Positions 1 to 9,482 of a DNA stretch of 62,500 nt are shown in pieces (the stretch's first letter is position 1; every line of letters begins with the position of its first letter). The notes under the pieces are model-generated. The model ran no database searches and was not told where the DNA came from. It was given only the letters and a program-made list of their open reading frames with translations. The stretch is from the NCBI GenBank assembly GCA_905221605.1, contig CAJNDS010002133.1, positions 46,365 through 108,864 of the forward strand. The letters run 5' to 3'. The stretch is from Symbiodinium natans. Taxonomy: Eukaryota > Sar > Dinophyceae > Suessiales > Symbiodiniaceae. A program made the translations under genes and the position numbers.

Positions 1-1490
1 ATTTTTTACGAAAGCCTAGCGCATTCCTTGTAATTCATTCCAGATAAAGAAGCACAGAACGGCCAGGCCAAAGACTCCCAAAAAGAGATTGCTTGACTTG
101 CACCCCGCCCTGAACACCCTCCTGAAGGGTCGATGCGTATTTCTGGGGGGGGAAGCCCTCGAATCCTGCCATTCCAAGCCTACAACAACCCAAACCCAAA
201 CCCTGCAAATGATTACATGGGTTTTGTTTAGGGTTTAGGGCTTAGAGTTTTGGGTTCAGGGTTTAGGGTTTAGGGGATTTCTTCCCAACACCAATCAGTG
301 CACGACGAACTGCTTGCCCATAACCCTGAACTTTCACCACCCTTCGCCCCAAAGCCTTGACAACCCCCCCAGACCCCACCCCATTGCGTTCCCCTGAACC
401 CTCAAAAGCCTGAACCCCTCAACTTCCTCAACCCTCAACTTCCTAAACCCTAAACCCTAAACCGTAAACCCTAAATCCTAAACAATAAACCCTAAACCCT
501 AAACCCGAAACCCTAGGGCCTAAACAACCCTCTTCTCCCCACTGCGTGCCCAGCTTCGGGCGCTGAGGGCTCCGACGTCGCTCCAGTGCTCCGGCGTCGA
601 AACTTCGGGCGGGTCCACCTGGGGACTTAGGGTTGAGGGGGGTTTGGGTTCAGGGTTCAGGGTTCAGGGTTCAGGTTTCAGGGTTCAGGGTTTAGGGTAT
701 AGGGGGTTTGGGTTTAGGGTTTGGGGTTTAGGGGGGTTGAGGTGTAGGGGGTTTAGGGGGTTGAGGTTTAGGGTTTAGGGTTTAGGGGGTTTAGGGTTCA
801 GGGTTTGGCCGGTCTGTCAGAGGATCCGAAGTATGGGCCCTGAATTTGGGTCCCCTGTTAGATAACCCTATAAACTGCAACCCTTACAGGCCCATGGTTC
901 CAAACTTAGAACCTCAGGGGGTCCTACTTGCAGGTTCATGGGGACCTAGGCTTTAAAAAAGTTGGGGTTTGGGGGTTCAGGCTTTCCGAAAACCCTACAT
1001 AAAGAATATGGCCAGCTATAAACTGTACTTTTCTTACTTCACACCCCACTTGTGACTACCCCTCACTTATGACCCCACCTCTGACTACCCATGAATCTCG
1101 GCAAAGATGAGGGGTTGAGGAGCCCTAGGTTTACACAGGGTTTGGGGGTCTAGCGCACTGAGGGTTGATCAGGTTGTGTATGTATATATATATATACATA
1201 TATATATATATTAACATGCATACGGGCGAGTGCTTAGAGTTGAGGCATTTAGGCTCCCAAATAAGGAAGAAAAAGAGAACCTGCTAAGAGCCACGTGCAG
1301 ACAGGTAGTTCGTCTAGCCAAGACGTGTGATGCAAGACGCGCAAAGCACCAAAATGCTCTCCAATCCACCCCTTGCATTTTTCTATCAGGGTAATGAATA
1401 CCAGTTAATGACAAGTGACAAAAATTAATAATGTGCCCCCTGTAGAAGACTGCAGAAACCCGGGTGTTGTCCGCCTGTTCCCAGTCTCCC
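1..1490. repeat. Interstitial telomere-type repeat region
   Basis: No convincing gene is seen. The stretch holds degenerate TTTAGGG/CCCTAAA blocks in both orientations (about 190-270, 430-520 and 630-810) and a TA microsatellite at about 1181-1212. A short frame at about 545-625 on the minus strand could be an exon remnant. The repeat unit is that of plant and dinoflagellate telomeres, but the arrays are short, mixed in orientation and separated by unique sequence, so this is not a chromosome end. Confidence 0.7.
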
Positions 1491-1575
1491 ATGGCGTCTT
1501 CGGGGTCTGCAAACGCGAAGTCCAGCCCAACCGCTGGAGCCATTCGAGGGCGAGCTGCAGCAGTGGCAGCAGCAG
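1491..1575 (+). CDS. Candidate first exon, Ala/Ser-rich
   Basis: An ATG in a good context (CCATGG) opens a frame of 28 codons rich in Ala, Ser and Gly, ending at a CAG|GTGGGT donor-like site. Telomere-type sequence begins soon after, as expected for an intron in this region. No family is recognised and no following exon could be joined, so this is only a coding-potential call. Confidence 0.2.
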
Positions 1576-2394
1576 GTGGGTACCCAAAACCCTCAACCCT
1601 AAGTCCTGCAGTAGTCCCCGAAACAAAACCCCTTTAGCAGAAGCAGCGTGCCTCAACCCAGCCATATACAAGCCATGGGGTGTTCAGCCAGACAAAATCT
1701 CAAGTCCCCTGAATGAAGACCTGTTAGAAGCCGAATTGATAGCCTTGCATTGGAAACATGAACATCTATGCCAGACTGCCAGTGAGCCAGCAAGGACACC
1801 CGCGTGGCCGCGATGGATTCAGGCTGTGAGGGTTTACTCACAGGGAAGAAGTAGGGCTTTGATTGGGCGTGTTTAGGGACACTCAAGGCTTTTAGGGTTG
1901 AAGCTCTGGGGTCCAAATTCCGCAACCTTTGACTCCCAAAGCCCCTACCCAACCCAAGTCAACCCTTAAACCCTAGAACCCTAAATCCCTAAACCCCAAA
2001 CCCCAAACCCTAAACCCTAAATCCTAATCCGAATAAACCCTAAACCCCAGACCAAGAGGGGGGTGTTTCGGCTTCAGTGTTTTTGCTATCTGGGGGTGCA
2101 CACACTACATTCTGATATTGTTCCGAAAAGCGTCGGGCAACAAAGCCCTAAAACCCTAAACCCTGAAACTCTGAAGGCCCAAATTCTAAAACCTGAAGCC
2201 CTAAACCCCTAAACCACATCAGTCCCGCCCCCCAATCCAAGGGCGCCCTTTGTGCGTAAAGAGGTCCCAAGAGAATTTCTTGGCCCTAACAGGCCATACG
2301 AAAGCTGCTAAACCCTAAACACTAAACCCTAAACCCTGCACCCTGCACCCTAAACCCTAGACCCTTAACAAACAAAACTCAACCCTAATCCCCA

Positions 2395-2494
2395 CGGCGG
2401 ACACTAAGGTTGCAGGGCACTTCCCCAGCATATTTTCTGCCACCAGCGGCGTCACAATCCCGGCTTGCTGAGTGCGCCCCAGAGGCGGCCACAC
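2395..2494 (-). CDS. Candidate internal exon
   Basis: Read on the minus strand, a TTTCAG acceptor-like site is followed by an open, protein-like frame beginning VWPPLGRTQQAGIVTPLVAE. No family is recognised. The acceptor lies just downstream, on this strand, of a long telomere-type array (2512-2638). Confidence 0.3.
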
Positions 2495-2511
2495 CTGAAA
2501 GATCAGGGTGG

Positions 2512-2638
2512 GTTTAGGGTTTAGGGTTTAGGGTTTAGGGTTTAGGGTTTAGGGTTTAGGGTTTAGGGTTTAGGGTTCAGGGTTCAGGGTTTAGGGTCTG
2601 GGGTTTAGGGTTTAGGGTTCAGGGCTTAGGGTTCAGGG
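2512..2638. repeat. (TTTAGGG)n array
   Basis: About 18 tandem copies of TTTAGGG, near perfect in the first half and decaying to TTCAGGG and TCTGGGG variants in the second. Confidence 0.9.
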
Positions 2639-2722
2639 TTATGTAAGAAGAGTTTAACATAGGGGTCAGAATAAGTACCAATCGCATTCCCTTATTGTCC
2701 CTGTTGATCATGCACAACGGGG

Positions 2723-3005
2723 GGACCCTGGGCGTGCGCCTCCTGTGCATTACGGTTAGAAAACAAAAAACTGAAAAAACAAAAATATTTCAGAATCAAC
2801 CAATATTGCCAAACTACGAGCAATGAAGACTATGCCAAAATATCAGAACATCGAACAAACCATGCATTTACAACAAGAATGATATGACACTTGATAATAT
2901 TAAGAATGCTCTGGCCTTTAACAATATGAAATATTGGTTTTTGTTTCCAAGCTTCTTTGGTTTTCTAACCGTGAAGATTTACACAGGAGACCCACGCCCA
3001 GGGTC
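2723..3005. mobile_element. Inverted-repeat (MITE-like) element of about 283 bp
   Basis: The ends are inverted repeats: GACCCTGGGCGTG with a following GGTTAGAAAAC block on the left, matched on the right by GTTTTCTAACC and CACGCCCAGGGTC. The arms pair imperfectly over about 60 bp and enclose an AT-rich, non-coding centre. This is the structure of a non-autonomous DNA element or foldback. No clear target duplication was seen. Confidence 0.6.
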
Positions 3006-4071
3006 GCCTGTTTTGTTTTGTAACCCCTTCTAAGCATTCCCTCATGGCCGATATGTTACTCGAATGGATATTCAAAAAAAGGAGGTGATGTTGGTAATCA
3101 TTTTAATTTAAACCCTCGGTACTCGAATCTGTCATGAGGACCCGGGTTTACAAGTTTCTAAGGTTTGAAGGCATCAGGCGGGATCAAGGTTCAGCGTCTA
3201 GAGCCTATGCAGGATTTAAAGTACTCTGTGTTAGGATTTTAGGGCACAACTCAAAACCCCAAAACCCCAAACCCTAAACCCCAGACCCTAAACCCCAAAC
3301 CCTAAACCCCAAACCCTAAATAACCCTAAACCCTAACCCTAAACCCCAACCCCAAACTCTTAAGCCATGCACTCTACGCATGGCAATGCTCCAGGGCTGG
3401 TCATTATTCTTCCCTGTCTGTGTCTTGGGGGATGGCTTGGGGGTTCGGGGTTTGGGGCTTGGGGTTTAGGGGTTGGGGCTTCTTGGGGGGTTGGAGGTTC
3501 AGGGTTTCGAGCTGCCTTCCCCATACGTAAGATGAGGGCAAGTTTAGGGTTTTAGGGTTGAAGTTTAGGGTTCCTCGGTCTGGGGTTGGTAGCTGGTAGC
3601 GCTTTTTTGGAGACATGAGTACCCTAAACGGGCTGAATACCCAGCCCACAAAAGGTGAACCTTTCATACGTAATAGGATTCTATATAACCAAAAATGTCA
3701 AAGGTTACCTACCCCCTGAACCCTAAACCCTAAACCCTATACCCACTACAAGACTCTACAAGTGATTGAGGGAGCTCAGGCAGGTGTGAAACTCGTGAAA
3801 GCTGGCCGGGGAAGATCTGGTCCGGGCCGCTATACCCTCTAGCCTATAACCTCAGGGTTTAGGGTTTAGGGTTTAGGGTTTAGGGTTTAGGATTTCGTCG
3901 CGCATGTAAGCCCGAAGATCAACCTGATGAACCCTACCCATTACCCTGCAAACTGGGCTTGCAAGCTGCTGCGGGGCTGGCCTTTTTGCTCTTTTGGAGG
4001 TTGGCGCTCAGCATTAGAGGCATTAGAGGTTCCAGAATTTCTGGAAATCGGAATTCCTTCACGGATTTCGT
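3006..4071. repeat. Non-coding stretch with telomere-type arrays
   Basis: No supported gene. CCCTAAA/CCCCAAA blocks lie at about 3255-3350, GGTTTGGGG-type variants at 3425-3500, and a clean TTTAGGG array at about 3855-3892. Confidence 0.6.
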
Positions 4072-5556
4072 TCAGGCCAGAGGATGTGCTTCTCTCCTCA
4101 GCTGATCTTGTGCTGCACTGCTGTCACCTCCGTACTCAGCATGTCCCCAGGTCACCACAGATCCATCAGCCCGGATCGCAGCAAACGCCTGATCAGAAGC
4201 TTGCACCTGCTGCACGTTCTTGAGCTGATCTTGTACGACACTGCTGTCGCCTCCGTACTCAGCCTTGCCCCAAGCCACCACAGATCCATCAGCCAGGATC
4301 GCAGCAAATGCCCCTGCAGAAGCTTGCACCTGCTGCACGTTCTTGAGCTGCTCTTGTACGGCACTGCTGTCGCCTCCGAATTCAGCATCACCCCAAGTCA
4401 CCACACATCCATCGGCACGAATGGCGGCAAGGGCTGATGAAGCTTGCACCTGCTGCACGTTCTTGAGCTGCTCGTGTACGGCACTGACGTCGCCACCAAC
4501 ACCTTTATCGCCCCAAGCCACCACAGATCCATCAGCCAGGATCGCCGCAAATGTCCCTGCAGAAGCTTGCACCTGCTGCACGTTCTTGAGCTGCTCTTGT
4601 ACGGCACTGCTGTCGCCTCCGTATTCAGCATCACCCCAAGTCACCACACATCCATCGGCACGAATGGCGGCAAAAGCCAAGCTTGAAGCCTGCACCTGCT
4701 GCACGTTCTGGAGCTGATGTTGCACGGCACTGCTGTCGCCGCCATAGCCAGCACGTCCCCAGGTCACCACAGATCCATCAGCCCGGATCGCAGCAAACGC
4801 CCGATCAGAAGCTTGCACCTGCTGCACGTTCTTGAGCTGATCTTGTATGACACTGCTGTCGCCTCCGTCTTCAGCCTTGCCCCAAGCCACCACAGATCCA
4901 TCAGCCCGAATGGCGGCAAAAGTTGATAATGAAGCTTGCACCTGCTTCACGTTCCTGAGCTGCTCTTGTACAGCACTGCTGTCACCTCCGTAATCAGCAT
5001 GTCCCCAGGTCACCACAGATCCATCAGCCAGGATCGCAACAAACGCCCGATCAGAAGCTTGCACCTGCTGCACGTTCTTGAGCTGATCTTGTACGACACT
5101 GCTGTCGCCTCCGCATTCAGCATCACCCCAAGTCACCACACATCCATCGGCCCGAATGGCGGCAAAAGCAAAGCTTGAAGCCTGCACCTGCAGCACGTTC
5201 TGGAGCTGATCTTGCACGGCACTGCTGTCGCCGCCACAGCTTTCATGGCCCCAGGTCACCACCGATCCATCACCCAAGAGTGCAGCAAAGGCAGATTGCC
5301 CTAGCCAGGGGGACTCTTTTAAAGCTTTAAGTTGAACCTGTCCGACATGCAGGGTCAGCACGTCGTTGTCTTGCAACTTCGCTCGCTTGACTGTACCTCC
5401 GGCCAGCATATCGCCAGAGGTTGTCAGCAGCCTTCCCTTGCCAACTCCTAGAGCGCCCTGGGCTCTTTGGCGCAAGCTGGTGACAGACTCTTCTGGCTCC
5501 GTTGCCAAAGTCAGGCTCTTGCCAGTCAAGAGGTGCACATGGACTGAAAGCGCCAT
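4072..5556 (-). CDS. Ubiquitin-like plus RCC1/BLIP-II-like repeat protein
   Basis: A 494-residue uninterrupted frame. Residues 1 to about 75 resemble a ubiquitin-like fold (MALSVHVHLLTGKSLTL start, LQDNDVLTLHVG end). The rest is ten copies of a repeat of about 41 residues with the core AFAAIRADGSVVTWG, then YGGDSSAVQDQLKNVQQVQA. The alternating FAAI / VVTWG pattern is that of RCC1 and BLIP-II beta-propeller blades, so a seven-bladed or superhelical propeller used for protein binding is likely. Partners are unknown. The repeats are so alike at DNA level (period about 120-126 bp, 4195-5270) that they probably expand and contract by recombination. The frame stops soon after the last GGDSS, so the 3' end could be truncated or continue in another exon. 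The family is one I associate with Symbiodinium genomes (recalled, not checked). Confidence 0.8.
   Translation of the reverse strand: MALSVHVHLLTGKSLTLATEPEESVTSLRQRAQGALGVGKGRLLTTSGDMLAGGTVKRAKLQDNDVLTLHVGQVQLKALKESPWLGQSAFAALLGDGSVVTWGHESCGGDSSAVQDQLQNVLQVQASSFAFAAIRADGCVVTWGDAECGGDSSVVQDQLKNVQQVQASDRAFVAILADGSVVTWGHADYGGDSSAVQEQLRNVKQVQASLSTFAAIRADGSVVAWGKAEDGGDSSVIQDQLKNVQQVQASDRAFAAIRADGSVVTWGRAGYGGDSSAVQHQLQNVQQVQASSLAFAAIRADGCVVTWGDAEYGGDSSAVQEQLKNVQQVQASAGTFAAILADGSVVAWGDKGVGGDVSAVHEQLKNVQQVQASSALAAIRADGCVVTWGDAEFGGDSSAVQEQLKNVQQVQASAGAFAAILADGSVVAWGKAEYGGDSSVVQDQLKNVQQVQASDQAFAAIRADGSVVTWGHAEYGGDSSAAQDQLRREAHPLA
4195..5270 (-). repeat. Coding minisatellite, unit about 120-126 bp
   Basis: The block GCACCTGCTGCACGTTCTTG (plus-strand sense), or a close variant, recurs at about 4204, 4325, 4446, 4568, 4692, 4815, 4939, 5061 and 5184. 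It lies inside the RCC1-like gene, and unit length is preserved in multiples of three. Confidence 0.85.
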
Positions 5557-6140
5557 GATGCCCGCCTGAGGCGCCCGCCGTGCTACTAAGCCGATCCTGC
5601 TGCGAGGTCTCGCAGCGCGTAAACTCAGAGCTGGTTAGAAGTCACGACAGTTTTGCTCAAAGGGTTTAGGGGCTCTGCGTGGGGGATTTCTGCTTCGTCG
5701 CTGAAGTCCACCCATTGAAAAAGGCAAGAAACTACCTAAAGCGACTTAGACTGAAGGCTCGTAGAACATAAACTGACATGCATAGCCAAGCTGTGTACAT
5801 AAATTTTATAATGATCAGATTATGCACAAACATCTTTTGGCCCCTCCTCCCAGAACCCAAGGCCGATGTTTTTTTCATTTTCGAGTTTGCAGGTTTAGGA
5901 TTTCACACAGTTCGGCCCCTTAGACTGTTAGTGTGATGGCCCCGAGGGCGATTGAATGTCAAGCCTTAATCTTGCATTGTGTTTCAGGGGCTTGAGGTTT
6001 AGGATCAAAGCCTAAAACCTACGTAATATAAGCCAAGTCCTGATCCCAACTTTATATGGAAACTCCGTTGTTTTTGTCTCCTTCGCCTACCCTAAACCCT
6101 AAACCCTAAACCCCAAACCCTAAACCCTGAACCCTCATAC
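5557..6140. other. Upstream stretch without a gene
   Basis: The region 5' of the RCC1-like gene has no coding frame that can be supported. A CCCTAAA array lies at about 6089-6135. Confidence 0.5.
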
Positions 6141-6228
6141 ATCTGCACACGGCTGCCAAAGGGCCAGCTCGTACACGTCCAAGCGAGGCAGCACGGTGCT
6201 GGCCGAGGACTCCAGACGCAAGCCAAAC
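6141..6228 (-). CDS. Candidate internal exon
   Basis: On the minus strand a CCAG acceptor and a GAT|GTATGA donor bound an open frame reading FGLRLESSASTVLPRLDVYE and on for nine residues. Composition and frame look like real protein. The family is not recognised. Telomere-type arrays lie on both sides (6089-6135 and 6240-6312). Confidence 0.35.
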
Positions 6229-6681
6229 CTGGTAGGGCTCGGGGATTAGGGATTAGGGATTAGGGTTTAGGGTTTAGGGTCTAGGGTTTAGGGTTTAGGG
6301 TCTAGGGTTTAGGCCCCAGATCCTGACCGTACAACTGTAAAGGGTTTAAGGTCAGGAGGAAGGTTGAGGGTGCGAGAAACGGGAGGAGGGGAACCCAACG
6401 CCGCGGATCCTTTAACGCCCTTAAGCCTAGCCAATTCTGCATCTTAAACGCAAGGCCCTTTCGGGACTCCCTATAAAATCCTAAACCCGATAACCCTAAA
6501 CCCTAAACCCTCAACCCTCAACCCTTCCCTATAAAAGCCCTAAACGCTATAAACCCTAACTCCTAAACCCTCTCAAGCAAATGGCGCCTGGCAGGATGGG
6601 CCCGCAACTCCTGCGGAGGATCCTTGGCTTTGAGATACTTGAAGGTTCATGGGTTTAGGGTTTAGGGTTTAGGGTTTAGGG

Positions 6682-6810
6682 CTACTTGAGGGTTCATGGT
6701 AGCTATAAGTAGGGTTACAAGTACTCGGAATAAGGTTTTAACCAGCTACAAGCATAAGTCCATATCTTACCTATAACCTGACTTCTAACTACCCACGAAC
6801 CCCCGAGTAG
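6682..6810. mobile_element. MITE family A, copy
   Basis: The ends CTACTTGAGGGTTCATGG and CCACGAACCCCCGAGTAG are imperfect inverted repeats of about 20 bp. The middle contains the AAGTAGGGTTA...TAACCAGCTACAAG pattern also seen at 14255-14382 and 22761-22880. Confidence 0.6.
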
Positions 6811-7730
6811 CAGGGTTTGGGATGTCGTGGTTCGGGGATGAATAACGATTTAGGGTTCACATGTTTACACTTTTTTAGGGCTGCAGTTTGGGCAATGAGG
6901 GTTGACAATGCTTAGTTTAAGATTTGTGCATGTTAAGCCTTTTAGCTTAGGAGCGTAGGTCTCATAGAGGCTAGGGATATGGACATCGACCTCAAAGCTC
7001 AAGGAACTCTAACACCGGCACCCTAAACCACCCCTCATCCCGGGGTAGTGCCTGAATTCTTGGGCACTGCCCATCACCGAAAAGGAGATACTGCAATGTG
7101 TTGTCGAGTCCACCTTTTAGGAACTCTGCTAGTCGCGCCGTGCTCCTCGTGTTTGCCGGCGTGCGCGTGTGGGACGACCCTTGAATTGTCGGGACACATA
7201 CTTTTAGATTCTCTAGCTAAGCCGACTCTTTTGCTTGCTTCCCCTGCTTAGTATAATGAGGGATCATAGGGGGAAGAGTTGTGGATCTGAGAAGTTGGCA
7301 GTCTTGCCAAGTGGTCTTCCAAGACTGCGGGGGTGCGGGGGGTGAAGAAAGTACGGCCGGAAGGGCTGCCTGGTTTACAGGCCGAGGGCTCCCCGGTCGA
7401 CCAAGCAGCAGGGTGAACCCCGTGCGAAACATCAACGATACCAGCCATTCTTACTGCTCCAATACTAGAGGGCCTTAATGCACGGCAACGCAGAGCGAAG
7501 GTTCTACATGCTTGTTTCCGCTCATTCTTATTTACTACTTTGAAAGGAATGAAAAATAATCATCCTTAGATTACTGTTAATAAGGAAGAATACGTTTATT
7601 TTTCGGAGTTCTTCAGCAATTTGTAGTTCTTGGGCGGGTACACCGGAGTGGCCAACCCTGGCTTCCCACATCACCGGTAGCTTCGTTGGACGCAGTCCCA
7701 GTGGTGAGCTGCGGGGCCCTGTTTCTGAGT
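6811..7730. other. Stretch without a supported gene
   Basis: Only short frames on both strands with no protein-like composition. No array of note. Confidence 0.4.
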
Positions 7731-7832
7731 CTTAGTTGCTGATTCATGAGCCCCCCAAAAGTGTACACTTGCAGTTCTATAGGGGATTGTAGTATCCCAA
7801 AAAGTGCAAAGTGTACTCACTCAGCTACTAAG
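7731..7832. mobile_element. MITE family B, copy 1 (102 bp)
   Basis: Bounded by inverted repeats CTTAGTTGCTGA and TCAGCTACTAAG (11 of 12 positions pair). A second copy with the same ends and interior (AAAGTGTACACTT, AGTTCTATAGGG, CCCAAAAAGTG) is at 19455-19557. A two-copy match with the same borders supports a mobile unit. Confidence 0.75.
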
Positions 7833-7879
7833 GATTGTAAGTTGTTTCATCCCGAGTGTTCCAGGGTTGCCCACACACA

Positions 7880-8055
7880 CATAAAACCTAAACCCTACAA
7901 GCCCTAAGCCCTAAACCCTAAGCCCTAAACCCTACAAGCCCGCAGCCCTAACCCCTAAAACCGCAACCCTACAACCCTATACAAGCCCTAAGCCCTAAAT
8001 CCTATAAACCCTAAAGCCCGGCTTTTTACCCTAAACCCTAAACCCAAAGCCCTAC
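7880..8055. repeat. CCCTAAA/CCCTACA/GCCCTAA mixed array
   Basis: Degenerate telomere-type units with frequent AAGCCCT and ACAACCCT variants, running up to the candidate exon at 8056. Confidence 0.7.
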
Positions 8056-8127
8056 CAAGACCAAGCCCCAGCGGCTGCCACCAGCAGCTTGGCACCCGGC
8101 CGGAGCCGCCCCGGAAGCCTCCGCCAT
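8056..8127 (-). CDS. Candidate first exon, Ala/Gly-rich
   Basis: An ATG in GACATGGCG context opens 24 codons (MAEASGAAPAGCQAAGG start) that end exactly at a TTG|GTAGGG donor-like site, phase 0. The next sequence on this strand is a telomere-type array, which would be the intron. No family is recognised. Confidence 0.3.
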
Positions 8128-9482
8128 GTCAACGGTTGTTTGGGGTTTCGGGTCTAGGCTGCTGGGGTCCCGAGCTTGTCGGAGTGTAGGTGACGGCTCT
8201 ACTTGCAGACTCGTTCGGTGCCCACGCGCGTGCGCGCGCGCTGCGCATGATTGCGCTTTGCGGCTACCGGGTCCGGCTGGAGAGTTTCTTGTTTGTTGTG
8301 ACCACTTTAGGCCGCAATTCTGTAGCTGTAGCCACCTTTCACATGCATATGTAGGGGTTTTCACGAACCCAAATCTGACCTCAGCATCTCGAAAGCTCTA
8401 AGCCCCAAAATCCTGTGGCCTTCTGACCCCAAGCCGCAAGCCTACACCGTGAAACAAAGGTGTGCGTTCGTATGCGTTGGAAACTATTTCGTAAGCCATT
8501 CAAGGCTAAAGCTGTATACATACCTGTGTAGACACACACAAACATATTTACATTCTGTGATTTGGTTGTCAACCAGCAAGCCCCAAACTCGACGCTGAAG
8601 CACTTAACCCCTACGCCACAAATCCAAAACCCTTTAAAAAATAGAGAATCCCAAATCTTACACCCCATGCGCTAGAAGCCCGGAAAGGCCATGAACCCCC
8701 AGAACCTTCAAAACCTTAAAGGCCGGCCCCTGACTCCGAGCCGCACGTCTCTGAGCAGCTTCCGCGTGGCCTCCTAGAGAGGTTGCTTGATTGTTTATTT
8801 AGCAGCCATGGATATCGGATGTTAGCGGGTTCAGGTTGAGGGTTTAAGTTTGGGCGTCTTGTAGGGCTTACATAACTTACATGCAGTCTTGAAGATTTAA
8901 GATTCAAGGCGGATGCCCTCGTTCGTGCCCTCAAGCGCATCATGTTACATGTATTTTCATCTGCCCATCTGGGCAGTGTCGAGCTCACGCCATGACTTCA
9001 TCGTGCACACTTCGACTCGGCTACTCTATGCACGGGGTGTCCCCCCAAGCACGGGTAAGACACTTGATGCATGCATCAACGCACACCCCCTTGTCGTGAG
9101 TTGAAGGCCACACTGCAGGATAAACGAACGACGCCTAGCCATCATCGACCACTGCCACCCTTTGGCTGGGCCTTGTCAACAAAACACCAAGTTTGGCTGC
9201 GGCTGAATCGCACGCTTTTTGCAACGTTTGAATGATACCATGCTCCCTTGATTGCTTGTGTCCTCCCATACGCCATATTTCAATCAAGCGTTGCGAGCGA
9301 GACTCCAAATAGGTTTGGTTCAGCGACGTGGCAGTCCAGGCGAAGCTTGGCCAACCCCGGTATCTAAACCTTAAACCCTAAACCCTAAACCCCTTAACCC
9401 TTAAACCCCCTAGACCCCTAAACCCCCTAACCCCTAAACCCCTAGACCCCTAAACCCCTAAACCCCAAATGGCCCCATTGGT
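8128..9482. other. Stretch without a supported gene
   Basis: Mostly unique sequence with short overlapping frames on both strands and no recognisable domain. A CCCTAAA/CCCCTAAA array fills about 9363-9470. Confidence 0.4.

Noticed and set aside
1-900. Possible true chromosome end at the left edge
   Set aside because: Arrays are short, mixed in orientation and spread over 41 kb, so they are interstitial.
1405-1952. Longer overlapping frames on both strands around 1.4-1.95 kb
   Set aside because: Mutually exclusive, without domains; only the short island at 1491-1575 has exon-like borders.
4084-5178. Several plus-strand frames opposite the RCC1-like gene
   Set aside because: Shadows of the repeat unit; the minus-strand frame is the only one with domain-like sequence and a full-length span.
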